A DNA stretch of 64,000 nucleotides, from positions 186,001 to 250,000 of the forward strand of contig NZ_CP127221.1 of NCBI RefSeq assembly GCF_030284385.1, read 5' to 3'. The notes beneath the pieces were generated by a model. That model did no database searches. It was given only the letters and a program-made list of their open reading frames with translations, and had not been told where the DNA came from. The position numbers were made by a program, and so were the translations under genes. Positions 8,358-15,859 of the stretch are shown here, one piece after another (the first letter of the stretch is position 1; every line of letters starts with the position of its first letter). The stretch comes from Altererythrobacter rubellus (GTDB lineage: Bacteria; Pseudomonadota; Alphaproteobacteria; Sphingomonadales; Sphingomonadaceae).

Positions 8358-10163
8358 ATGTTGATGCAAACCCACGAAGCGCGTCTCGACGCGTTGAAGC
8401 AGGAATTGAAACGTCGCGAACTGGACGGGTTCATCATACCCATTTCGGATGAGCATATGAGCGAATATGTCGGTGCCTATGCACAGCGGCTTGAATGGCT
8501 GACCGGATTTGGCGGCAGCGCAGGCAGCGCTGCGGTGCTGCTAAACACAGCCGCGATCTTTGTTGACGGCCGCTATACCGTGCAAGTGCGCGATCAAGTG
8601 GACGAAAAACTGTTTGAATACCGCTCTGTGCCCAAGGATACGATTGGCGGATGGATCGCCGACCATGCCGGCCAAGGCGCGAAGATCGGTTACGATGCAT
8701 GGCTGCATAGCAGGGCGTGGGTAAATACGGTTTCAGCGCAAGCGGCCAAAGTGGGCGCAGAACTGGTACCTGTCGACGGCAACCCGCTTGACGCCGTGTG
8801 GCAGGACCAGCCCGAGCCATCCGATGCGGTGGCAATGATCCAGACAGACGAGCACACTGGGCGCTCCTCGGCTGAAAAGCGCGCGGAGATCGCAGATTGG
8901 CTCAAGGCCGAAGGTCACGATGCAGCGGTCATCTCCGCGCTCGATTCGGTGGCGTGGCTGTTGAATATCCGCGGCTCAGACATCGCGCATACGCCAGTCG
9001 CGCTAAGCTATGTCGTTGCACATGCCGATGGGACTGCAGAATTGTTCATCGGTTCCGAGAAAGTCACGCCGGAGCTGTCACAGCACTTGGGCAATGCGGT
9101 GACGATCCGTGAACGCGGCACCTTTGCAGACGCGCTTGGAACAATGGCAGGGAAGAAGGTCGCGGTTGATCCCAATTATGCCGTGGCCGGGATTGCTCAG
9201 GCGCTGGAGGCAGGTGGCGCAACCGTGAGCTTTGAGCGCGACCCCACCATTCTGCCGCGCGCGATCAAAAATCCGGTCGAACAACAAGGTCACCGCGACG
9301 CGCAGGCCCGCGACGGCGTCGCTGTAAGCCGTTTCCTGCGCTGGATCGAGGAAACCGCGCCGTCGGGCGAAGTCGACGAGCTGGCCGCCGCGGCAAAACT
9401 GCTCGAATTCCGCCGCGAGCTGGGCAACCTCAAAGACATCAGCTTCGACACCATCTCTGCCGCTGCCGGTCACGCCGCGCTGCCGCATTACAAGGTCGAT
9501 GAAGACAGCAATATTCCGATCCCGCCCAGCTCAATCTTCCTGTGCGATTCAGGTGGGCAATATCCGGCGGGCACAACCGATATCACGCGCACTGTTTGGG
9601 TTGGCCCTGGCGAACCAACAACAGAGATGAAAGACCGCTTCACGCGCGTTCTCAAGGGCCACATCCAGATTGATCGCGCCATTTTCCCGCAAGGCACCTG
9701 CGGGGGTCAGCTGGATGCCTTTGCCCGGCAATATCTCTGGGAGGCAGGCGTCGATTACGCGCATGGTACTGGCCATGGCGTAGGTAGTTTCCTGTCAGTC
9801 CATGAAGGGCCACAGCGCATCGCCAAGCTTGGCGGCGGTCAACCCGGAGCGGACGAGGAACTGTTCGCAGGCATGATCCTGTCGAACGAACCTGGCTATT
9901 ACAAAGCGGGCGAATTTGGCATCCGGATCGAGAATCTGATCCTGACCGTACAACAGGATATCGAAGGCGCAGAGGGCGAGTATCTGGGGTTCGAATGCCT
10001 GACCTTTGTGCCGATCGACCGTACACTGGTTGAAGAGACCCTCCTGACCGCTGACGAGATCAATTGGTGGAATGATTATCATGCCAAGGTCTGGGATATC
10101 TTGAGCCCGCAGATGGATGGCGAGGACTTGGCCTGGCTGGAAAAGCATTGCGCTCCGCTTTGA
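8358..10163 (+). CDS. aminopeptidase P family protein (M24B Xaa-Pro peptidase)
   Basis: Metallo-peptidase releasing N-terminal residues next to proline, 601 residues, the long three-domain form. Two creatinase-like N-terminal domains come first (RLDALKQELKRRELDGFIIP; then a second AEIADWLKAEGHDAAVISALDSVAWLLNIRG). The catalytic pita-bread domain follows, with metal ligands in LCDSGGQYPAGTTDITRTVW, HGTGHGVG, LSNEPGYY and the final GIRIENL region. The ATG at 8358 is favoured: AGGAT lies 8 bases upstream and the first homologous helix starts right after; an in-frame ATG at 8262 would add 32 unlikely residues. No signal peptide is seen with this start. It is transcribed divergently from oligopeptidase B. 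Confidence 0.93.
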   Translation: MLMQTHEARLDALKQELKRRELDGFIIPISDEHMSEYVGAYAQRLEWLTGFGGSAGSAAVLLNTAAIFVDGRYTVQVRDQVDEKLFEYRSVPKDTIGGWIADHAGQGAKIGYDAWLHSRAWVNTVSAQAAKVGAELVPVDGNPLDAVWQDQPEPSDAVAMIQTDEHTGRSSAEKRAEIADWLKAEGHDAAVISALDSVAWLLNIRGSDIAHTPVALSYVVAHADGTAELFIGSEKVTPELSQHLGNAVTIRERGTFADALGTMAGKKVAVDPNYAVAGIAQALEAGGATVSFERDPTILPRAIKNPVEQQGHRDAQARDGVAVSRFLRWIEETAPSGEVDELAAAAKLLEFRRELGNLKDISFDTISAAAGHAALPHYKVDEDSNIPIPPSSIFLCDSGGQYPAGTTDITRTVWVGPGEPTTEMKDRFTRVLKGHIQIDRAIFPQGTCGGQLDAFARQYLWEAGVDYAHGTGHGVGSFLSVHEGPQRIAKLGGGQPGADEELFAGMILSNEPGYYKAGEFGIRIENLILTVQQDIEGAEGEYLGFECLTFVPIDRTLVEETLLTADEINWWNDYHAKVWDILSPQMDGEDLAWLEKHCAPL

Positions 10164-10186
10164 TAGGCGGAAATCCTTAGGTCGGC

Positions 10187-10217
10187 TTGTGGAACTGCAA
10201 ATGTTCTTGTAATGTTC
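10187..10217 (+). promoter_or_regulatory. promoter overlapped by a LexA (SOS) box for the VOC gene
   Basis: A perfect alphaproteobacterial LexA box, GTTC-N7-GTTC, occupies 10203-10217. It falls inside a sigma70-like promoter: -35 TTGTGG at 10187-10192, a 17-bp spacer and -10 TAATGT at 10210-10215. LexA bound here would block RNA polymerase. Transcription would start about 40 bases before the VOC start codon. Confidence 0.7.
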
Positions 10218-10265
10218 TTACATTGCGGGTCGCGAAATTTGTGACTCATGACGGGAGAGTATGTG

Positions 10266-10658
10266 ATGATCGGTTATGTAACGCTGGGCACGAACGATCT
10301 GCCGCGCGCCGCCAAATTCTATGACGCTATCGCCGCTGAAATGGGCGTCGGACGGATGATGGACTTCGATACTTTTATTGCCTGGGGCGCATGGGATGGC
10401 GGTGCAGGCATAGCCGCGACCAAACCGTTCGATGGCAAGGAAGCGACCGTCGGCAACGGCACGATGGTGGCCATCGAAGCCAAGGACAAGGATCAGGTCC
10501 ATCGACTGTATGACATTGCAATGGTACACGGTGGAACCGATGAAGGCGCGCCGGGCCCACGCGGTGAACCGGATGAGAACGGCAAGGTGTTCTATGCCGG
10601 ATATTTCCGTGACCCAGACGGCAACAAGCTCAACGCTTTCCTTATGGCAGACGCCTGA
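10266..10658 (+). CDS. VOC (glyoxalase/dioxygenase superfamily) protein
   Basis: Compact 130-residue VOC-fold protein: two beta-alpha-beta-beta-beta modules, opening IGYVTLGTNDLPRAAKFYDAI and closing FYAGYFRDPDGNKLNAF, the standard signatures. It has a His in LYDIAMVHGG and an Asp-rich C-terminal strand, but metal ligands cannot be assigned with confidence, so it may be a glyoxalase-like enzyme, an isomerase or a binding protein. The ATG at 10266 was chosen because GGGAGAG ends 7 bases upstream; an in-frame start at 10248 lacks a site. The gene stands alone behind a promoter overlapped by a perfect LexA box, which suggests induction by DNA damage. Fold assignment is firm; the reaction is unknown. 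Confidence 0.88.
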   Translation: MIGYVTLGTNDLPRAAKFYDAIAAEMGVGRMMDFDTFIAWGAWDGGAGIAATKPFDGKEATVGNGTMVAIEAKDKDQVHRLYDIAMVHGGTDEGAPGPRGEPDENGKVFYAGYFRDPDGNKLNAFLMADA

Positions 10659-10883
10659 GGCATATTTCGCGCAAATGAACAGAGGTCTGAAGGTGATACA
10701 ATCTGCGACAATTTGCCTCTAAACTGGCATACTCCTGCGACACAGCGCCGCGAGATAAGTGTTCAAGAGTTGCAGAAAGCGGACCGTTTGCATTCCCCTG
10801 TGCAAGCAAGGCCCCCTCCCTCTCAAAATGTGGTTAGGTTCGTTTTCTGCAGCTCGCACGACACATTCATAGGAGCAAACACA

Positions 10884-11543
10884 ATGCGTAAACTCACACT
10901 CACCCTTTCAGCCGCCGCTCTTGCCATTGGCGCTTCTGGCGCGGCCTTCGCTGACCATCATGGCGGCAAGCGCGGACCCGATGCCAATGGCGATGGCAAT
11001 GTGACACTTGAAGAAGCGCGCACTCACAGCGCGAAGATGTTCGAACGCGCCGATGCCGATGGCAATGGCGTGATTGATCGGGCAGACCGCGCTGCAAAGC
11101 AGGCAGAGCGCTTTGCCAAAATGGATGCAAACGGCGACGGCGAAGTCACGCAGGCTGAAATGCAGGTCGCGCGCGAAGCACGACAGAGCCGACGCCAGGA
11201 ACGCCGTGGTGATCGCGCAGAACGCATGTTCGCCCGCGCAGACACCGATGGCAGCGGCGGTCTTAGCCAGGAAGAGATGTCTGCAGCCCGCGAAGCGATG
11301 CGCGCTCGGGCAGGAGAACGCGGTGGTCGCGAAGCGCGACAAGGCCGCGGTGGTCCTTCGCGGATGATGGCTATGCTACGCCGCGCAGATACCAATGGCG
11401 ACGAAGCTGTGACGCGCGAGGAATTCGATGCGGCTATAGAGACGCGTTTTAACAGTGCAGATAAAGATGGCTCTGGCACGATTTCATCTGCAGAGCGCAA
11501 GGCAGCGCGCGAAGCGATGCGCGAGCAGCGCAGCGGACCCTAG
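10884..11543 (+). CDS. exported EF-hand protein with six calcium-binding loops
   Basis: Acidic and Arg-rich protein of 219 residues. A signal peptide (1-23, cleaved after AFA) sends it to the periplasm. Six 12-residue EF-hand loops are visible at 33-44, 57-68, 81-92, 120-131, 169-180 and 193-204, for example DANGDGNVTLEE and DKDGSGTISSAE; five have the canonical Gly at position 6, and the one at 169 has Glu there instead. Between loops 3 and 4 and loops 4 and 5 run basic linkers (RQSRRQERRGDRAER). The ATG at 10884 has AGGAG 8 bases upstream. It is probably a periplasmic Ca2+ buffer or sensor; sphingomonads often carry such proteins, usually with fewer loops. No partner gene is adjacent. Confidence 0.88.
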   Translation: MRKLTLTLSAAALAIGASGAAFADHHGGKRGPDANGDGNVTLEEARTHSAKMFERADADGNGVIDRADRAAKQAERFAKMDANGDGEVTQAEMQVAREARQSRRQERRGDRAERMFARADTDGSGGLSQEEMSAAREAMRARAGERGGREARQGRGGPSRMMAMLRRADTNGDEAVTREEFDAAIETRFNSADKDGSGTISSAERKAAREAMREQRSGP

Positions 11544-11593
11544 GTGGTCAAGTACTCGACTTGTGCACGCGATTGGCTAAGGCTGCACTGGCA

Positions 11594-13384
11594 ATGGGAC
11601 AGCGCACACCCTTTATCCTGCTTGATGACGCGCGCCGGGACGGCGCAGCATCTGCGCATCTGTTTACCGATCCACGCCAGATTTTCATTGCGATGCGCGG
11701 CGAAGAGGTGGCGGATGTGTTGACCGCAGCCGATACCGCACGACTAGCCAGCGGCGGAACATTGGCGGGCTATATCGCTTACGAAGCGGGCCTGGCGATG
11801 GAGCCCAAACTTTCGCCCTTGGTGGATGCACGCAGCGGTGCGGCAGGCCCGCTAGTCTGGCTCGGCCTGTTTGACAGCGAGCAAGAAATTGCCGCGCAAG
11901 ACGTTCCACAATGGCTCGCTTCGCAGTCTGAAGGCACAGGGACGCTGGGGCCGATGGAACCGCAGCTTTCGACCGGCGGCTATGCGGCAGCATTCGCCCG
12001 GCTTCAGGACGCGATCCACGCAGGTGACATTTACCAGGTCAACCTGACCTATCAGCTCGCCGGATCCTATCGCGGCGATCCGGTTGCGCTCTATTCACAG
12101 CTGCGCCCGGCTGCCGAGGCCGGCTATGGCGGATTGCTGTTCGATGGCTCGCACTGGCTGCTCAGCCTCTCACCCGAATTGTTCGCTTCGCTCAAGGGCA
12201 ATGCGGCAAAAGTCAAGCCGATGAAGGGCACGCGCCCTCGTGACGACACGGCCGAAGCCGATCAAGCATTGGCGGACGAATTGGCTAAGTCAGTCAAGGA
12301 CAAGGCCGAGAACCTCATGATCGTTGACTTGATGCGCAATGATCTTAGCCGTGTGGCCGAAGCTGGCAGCGTGCGCGTTGAGGCACCGTTCACCGTCGAG
12401 AGCTATCCAACGGTGCATCAAATGGTTTCCAGCGTGCATGCCAAACTGCAAGAAGGCAAAACTGCGGTCGATCTGGTCCGCGCCATCTTTCCCTGCGGTT
12501 CCATCACCGGCGCGCCCAAGATTCGCGCGATGGAGCTGATCAATGAGAGAGAGCGCGATGCGCGCGGACCCTATTGCGGGGCGATCGGACGGATCGGGCC
12601 TGATGGCGATACCGCATTCAATGTCGCGATTCGCACGCTCCGCTTGACGCCGGAAGAGAACAATCGAGGGCGCGCGGTCATGGGCGTAGGCTCTGCGATT
12701 GTTGCAGACAGCGAAGCCATGGCTGAACGGCGCGAATGCGAAGTGAAGGCAGGCTTTGCGCGCCGCCTGAGCGATTGCGATTTGATCGAGACAATGCTGT
12801 TCGATCCGGAAAGCGGTATCGGCTTGCTCGAACTGCATCTGGAACGGATCAAGGCTTCAGCGCAGGCTTTGGGCTTTTCTTTCGACCGGCATGCCGCGCG
12901 CAACCAGATTCAGGCGCTGTGCTTTGATCTGGAAACGCGCAGCAAGGTGCGGCTGCTGGCATCGCGGCGCGGAGAGTTGGCGCTGGAGGCGGGGCCTGTA
13001 CCAAGCGCCAGTGATACACCGCTGCGATGTATCGCGCTGCCTCTGCCGGTGGATCCCAGCGATTGGCGCTTGCGGCACAAGACAACCGATCGCGGGTTCT
13101 ACGAGGAGGCGCTGGCCGCCGCAAAGGCCGCAGGCGCGAAGGAAGCGCTGCTCGTTCATCCCGAAGGCTTCGTTACCGAAGGCAGCTTCACCAATATCTT
13201 TGTTGAGCGCGACGGAGTATGGCTCACTCCCCCGGATTCGCTTGGCCTGCTGCCCGGCGTATTGCGCCGCTCGCTGATTGACAGCGGCAAGGCGCGCGAA
13301 GAACATCTGATCTTGGAAGATCTCGAAAATGGCTTTTTGCTCGGCAACGCCGTGCGCGGGCTGATGAAAGCTGAATTGATATGA
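11594..13384 (+). CDS. pabBC: bifunctional aminodeoxychorismate synthase component I / aminodeoxychorismate lyase
   Basis: Fusion of the two activities that turn chorismate into p-aminobenzoate for folate. The first about 390 residues are PabB: KDKAENLMIVDLMRNDL, the PMKGTRPR segment and GSITGAPKIRAME are the chorismate-binding signatures. The last about 200 residues are a fold-type IV PLP enzyme (PabC): the Schiff-base Lys is probably in RHKTTDRGFYEEAL, followed by EGFVTEGSFTNIF and LLPGVLRR. The start is uncertain: ATG at 11594 begins the homologous part (MGQRTPFILLDDARRDG) and a TTG 33 bases earlier is also in frame. The stop overlaps the next start as ATGA, so it is coupled to the pseudouridine synthase. 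Amidotransferase PabA must be elsewhere. Confidence 0.92.
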   Translation: MGQRTPFILLDDARRDGAASAHLFTDPRQIFIAMRGEEVADVLTAADTARLASGGTLAGYIAYEAGLAMEPKLSPLVDARSGAAGPLVWLGLFDSEQEIAAQDVPQWLASQSEGTGTLGPMEPQLSTGGYAAAFARLQDAIHAGDIYQVNLTYQLAGSYRGDPVALYSQLRPAAEAGYGGLLFDGSHWLLSLSPELFASLKGNAAKVKPMKGTRPRDDTAEADQALADELAKSVKDKAENLMIVDLMRNDLSRVAEAGSVRVEAPFTVESYPTVHQMVSSVHAKLQEGKTAVDLVRAIFPCGSITGAPKIRAMELINERERDARGPYCGAIGRIGPDGDTAFNVAIRTLRLTPEENNRGRAVMGVGSAIVADSEAMAERRECEVKAGFARRLSDCDLIETMLFDPESGIGLLELHLERIKASAQALGFSFDRHAARNQIQALCFDLETRSKVRLLASRRGELALEAGPVPSASDTPLRCIALPLPVDPSDWRLRHKTTDRGFYEEALAAAKAAGAKEALLVHPEGFVTEGSFTNIFVERDGVWLTPPDSLGLLPGVLRRSLIDSGKAREEHLILEDLENGFLLGNAVRGLMKAELI

Positions 13385-14103
13385 ATATCGAAATACTCTT
13401 CGAAGACGGCGAAGCGCTGGTGATCAACAAACCTGCGGGTTTGCCAGTGGACCGCCCCAAGCGCGGCGGCCCCGCTTTGTGGGACCATATCGAGCAGTTG
13501 AAGCTGGGATTTCAGCGCCCGCCAGTTGCCGTTCACCGGCTCGATACCGATACCAGCGGCTGCCTGATTCTTGCGCGCAATCCGAAGGCGCTGAAGCGCT
13601 TTAACAGGGCGTTCGAGGACCGTCTTGTTGGCAAAACATATCTGGCAGTGATGGATTTTGAACCGTCCGAACAATCCGGCACGATCGAACTTAACCTCTC
13701 CAAGATCAGCTCGGCTGAGAAGGGCTGGCGGATGATTGCCGCGAAGAAAGGCAAACCGGCGATCTCGCATTGGGAATTGCTCCAGACTATCGGTGAAGAA
13801 GACCGAAAGCGGTCGTTGATCCGCTTCCGCCCCGAGACCGGGCGCACGCACCAATTGCGGGTTCACGCCTTGCAAGGGCTGGGCGTTCCACTGCTGGGCG
13901 ATCCCGTTTACGGGCCCGTGCGCGGGCAAAACAAAGGCGCGCCCCGCACCATGCTGCACGCAGAGGCGATCCATATGACACGCCCAGGCAAGGATCCGAT
14001 TACCGCCTACGCTCCATTTCCGGAAGACTTCGTTCGGGCGGGTCTCACCGCCCCTGAGCCTCCGCCTCCGCCAGAACGCACGCACGTGTCAGATGATGGA
14101 TGA
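13381..14103 (+). CDS. RluA-family RNA pseudouridine synthase
   Basis: Converts uridine to pseudouridine in rRNA or tRNA; 240 residues, one catalytic domain with no S4 domain. The catalytic motif HRLDTDTSG near residues 57-65 contains the essential Asp, and the C-terminal RFRPETGRTHQLRVHALQGL segment is the second family signature. The lack of an S4 domain places it nearer RluA/TruC types than RluC/D. It overlaps the pabBC stop by 4 bp and its 3' end overlaps the start of arfB by 11 bp, so the three genes are likely one transcript, with two of them tied to ribosome function. The target base cannot be inferred. Confidence 0.9.
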   Translation: MNIEILFEDGEALVINKPAGLPVDRPKRGGPALWDHIEQLKLGFQRPPVAVHRLDTDTSGCLILARNPKALKRFNRAFEDRLVGKTYLAVMDFEPSEQSGTIELNLSKISSAEKGWRMIAAKKGKPAISHWELLQTIGEEDRKRSLIRFRPETGRTHQLRVHALQGLGVPLLGDPVYGPVRGQNKGAPRTMLHAEAIHMTRPGKDPITAYAPFPEDFVRAGLTAPEPPPPPERTHVSDDG

Positions 14104-14512
14104 TGATCTTCTCGCCCGCGCGCATGCTCTGGCAGAGGAAAGTTTCCTCGCTGGCAGCGGGCCGGGAGGGCAGAACGCCAATAAGGTAGCGACCGAGGTC
14201 CAGCTGCGGGTGAATATCTACAAATTGGGTCTGCCGCCGGCTGTTTTTGCGCGGTTGAAAGAAATCGCCAAAAGCAAGCTCATCGCGTCAGGCGACCTTT
14301 TGATTACAGCACGCGAACATCGTACCCAGGAAGCAAATCGCACCGCGGCGCGCGAGAAGCTCGAGCAATTGCTCACCAAAGCGCATGAGCGCCCCAAGCC
14401 GCGCGCCAAAAGCCGCGTCAATCGCGTGGGCAAGGTCCAGCGGCTGAAAGCCAAGAAAGCCCGTGGCGATGTGAAGGCGAAAAGAGGTAAAGTCAGTCGC
14501 TCTGATTGGTGA
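14093..14512 (+). CDS. arfB: alternative ribosome-rescue factor ArfB (peptidyl-tRNA hydrolase)
   Basis: Release-factor-like hydrolase that frees peptides from ribosomes stalled without a stop codon; 139 residues, the usual length. The catalytic GGQ is at 25-27 in SGPGGQNANKVATEVQL, and the protein ends in the Lys/Arg-rich tail (about 110-139, RVGKVQRLKAKKARGDVKAK) that fits the empty mRNA channel. There is no codon-recognition domain, which separates it from RF1/RF2. The ATG lies inside the end of the pseudouridine synthase gene. An intrinsic terminator follows 50 bp downstream. Confidence 0.93.
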   Translation: MMDDDLLARAHALAEESFLAGSGPGGQNANKVATEVQLRVNIYKLGLPPAVFARLKEIAKSKLIASGDLLITAREHRTQEANRTAAREKLEQLLTKAHERPKPRAKSRVNRVGKVQRLKAKKARGDVKAKRGKVSRSDW

Positions 14513-14561
14513 GTCGTGCTTGACTTTTGCCCCAGAATCACCCAATGGCGCGCCTCTGGAT

Positions 14562-14592
14562 GGCGGTGCTGCTCGCGCCGCCTGTATTTTTT
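14562..14592 (+). terminator. Rho-independent terminator after arfB
   Basis: Stem GGCGGTGC / GCGCCGCC (one T-G pair) around a 5-base loop, followed by TGTA and six T residues. Confidence 0.8.
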
Positions 14593-14593
14593 C

Positions 14594-14613
14594 GGCTGAA
14601 CATCAGCCCTTTT
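14594..14613 (+). promoter_or_regulatory. second hairpin just upstream of rpmG
   Basis: Stem GGCTGA / TCAGCC around the 3-base loop ACA, followed by CTTTTG. It comes 2 bases after the arfB terminator and 20 bases before the rpmG start. It could be a back-up terminator or a leader structure of rpmG. Confidence 0.45.
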
Positions 14614-14633
14614 GCAAGTTTTAGGATACCGTC

Positions 14634-14801
14634 ATGGCGAAGCCAGCAACCGTCAAGATCAAGCTCGTCTCGACTGCAGACACGGGCTTCTATTACGTGA
14701 CGAAAAAGAACCCGCGTAACATCACTGAAAAGATGACTTTCCGTAAATATGACCCGGTTGTGCGCAAGCATGTCGAGTTCAAGGAAGCCAAGATCAAGTG
14801 A
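14634..14801 (+). CDS. rpmG: 50S ribosomal protein L33
   Basis: A 55-residue ribosomal protein beginning [20 protein letters not shown] and ending VEFKEAKIK. The length and the segments [15 protein letters not shown] and [11 protein letters not shown] are diagnostic of bacterial L33. It has no Cys residues, so it is the zinc-independent type usual in Proteobacteria. It lies between arfB and lolA on the plus strand, after two closely spaced hairpins; no convincing -10/-35 pair was found in the short space left, so its promoter position is open. Confidence 0.97.
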   Translation: MAKPATVKIKLVSTADTGFYYVTKKNPRNITEKMTFRKYDPVVRKHVEFKEAKIK

Positions 14802-14869
14802 TCTTGCTGAACGGCTGAACGCAATCAAGTTCAGTGACAGTTAAACGCCGCGTGATTAGAAAGCGCAGC

Positions 14870-15535
14870 ATGAGCATCTTTGCATTTCTTTCCAAACGCC
14901 CGCTGCACGTTGCGCTGGCGAGTGCTGCCTTATGCGCAATCCCCGCATCTATCGCGACGACCGCGCCCGCCATCGCGCAATCCGAAGCGGGCGATCTGAA
15001 CCGCGCTGTCAGCGCGCTTCGCCAAATCGCCACACTAAAGGCAGACTTCTCACAAACTGACCGAATGGGGCAGACTGCCGACGGTGTTCTGACACTAAAG
15101 CGTGGCGGAAAGATCCGGTTCGACTATGGCGAAGATCAGGATTTGCTGGTCATATCCAACGGTCGGTCGCTCTACCTCGTCGATTATGAAGTGAATCAGG
15201 TTCAGCGCTGGCCGATCCGCAATTCGCCGCTGGGTGCCTTGCTTGATCCGGAGCGGGATATCTCCCGTTATGGCAAGCTGGTTCAGACCGGGAATCCTGA
15301 CGTGATCAGCATTGAGGTGCGCGACCCCAAACGCCCCGAATTCGGCATGATCAATATGATCTTTGTGCGCGATGTGACCGCGCCGGGCGGGCTGGAGCTC
15401 AACACCTGGGTTGCGCTCGATGCGCAGAACAATCGCACGACGGTTCGGCTAAGGAATCACCGCTATGGCGTGTCTGTTCCCGACAGTACGTTCCAGTTCC
15501 GCGATCCGCGTAGCTCGTCTCGTCGCCCACGATAA
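14870..15535 (+). CDS. lolA: outer-membrane lipoprotein carrier protein LolA
   Basis: Periplasmic chaperone carrying lipoproteins from LolCDE to the outer membrane; 221 residues. A signal peptide spans about 1-36 (cleaved after AIA, mature QSEAGDL). The typical half-barrel follows: LRQIATLKADFSQTDRMGQTADGVLTLKRGGKIRFDYGEDQDLLVISNG, shown here only in part by ADFSQ and GKIRFDY, the family's signature positions. The ATG at 14870 is chosen because the signal peptide starts there; upstream in-frame codons are basic and unlike the family. It is separated from rpmG by 68 bp and followed by a candidate structured RNA. Confidence 0.92.
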   Translation: MSIFAFLSKRPLHVALASAALCAIPASIATTAPAIAQSEAGDLNRAVSALRQIATLKADFSQTDRMGQTADGVLTLKRGGKIRFDYGEDQDLLVISNGRSLYLVDYEVNQVQRWPIRNSPLGALLDPERDISRYGKLVQTGNPDVISIEVRDPKRPEFGMINMIFVRDVTAPGGLELNTWVALDAQNNRTTVRLRNHRYGVSVPDSTFQFRDPRSSSRRPR

Positions 15536-15605
15536 ACGCTTCGGCGTTGCAAGGTTGTAAGAACACGACAGAGCGCTGTGCGTCATTCATTTAGCCGAAA
15601 GCTGA

Positions 15606-15748
15606 GAAAGGGTAGTTTCTTCTTGTGAACCGGTCGAAGGCGGGTTTCCCCCCCTGTTGCCTCAACCTTCATCGAAGTGCGGTTCATCCAAGCGTGACGA
15701 ACGCTAACTAGGAACCCTCGTGCCAATGCCCCCGGCGCGAGGGTTTTT
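15606..15748 (+). ncRNA. candidate structured small RNA with C-rich loops
   Basis: Seen directly: an outer stem TAGTT (15613-15617) / AACTA (15706-15710) encloses two arms. Arm one is GTGAACCG (15625-15632) / CGGTTCAT (15680-15687), extended inside by GAAGG (15636-15640) / CCTTC (15666-15670), with seven C residues in its apical part (15648-15654). Arm two is AGCGT / ACGCT (15691-15705). A strong terminator at 15714-15748 follows, with CCCCC in its loop. This gives a three-way junction plus terminator. It does not precede any same-strand gene, so a riboswitch role is unlikely; a trans-acting RNA or a lolA 3'-end RNA is more likely. No family recognised and the 5' end is not located. Confidence 0.45.
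15714..15748 (+). terminator. strong Rho-independent terminator downstream of lolA
   Basis: Perfect stem except one T-G pair: ACCCTCGTGCC (15714-15724) with GGCGCGAGGGT (15734-15744), 9-base loop AATGCCCCC, then a T run to 15748. Confidence 0.9.
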
Positions 15749-15808
15749 GTTTGGCATCCTGTTTTTTCCGCACTCGCCTCGGCGTACGCAATTTCCTCCC
15801 GGCCTTGC

Positions 15809-15828
15809 GGGCTACCTGCGGGTAGCCC
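15809..15828 (-). terminator. hairpin after the alkaline phosphatase stop
   Basis: Perfect 8-bp stem GGGCTACC / GGTAGCCC with a 4-base loop, 31 bp beyond the phosphatase stop on the minus strand. There is no T run, so it may protect the mRNA end or act as a weak terminator. Confidence 0.4.
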
Positions 15829-15859
15829 AATCCAGCTCGTGCAAGATCACCTTGATCTC

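Noticed and set aside
14520-14548. TTGACT as a -35 box for rpmG
   Set aside because: At 17-18 bp spacing the -10 candidates (CAATGG, AATGGC) are poor, and the arfB terminator lies between it and rpmG.
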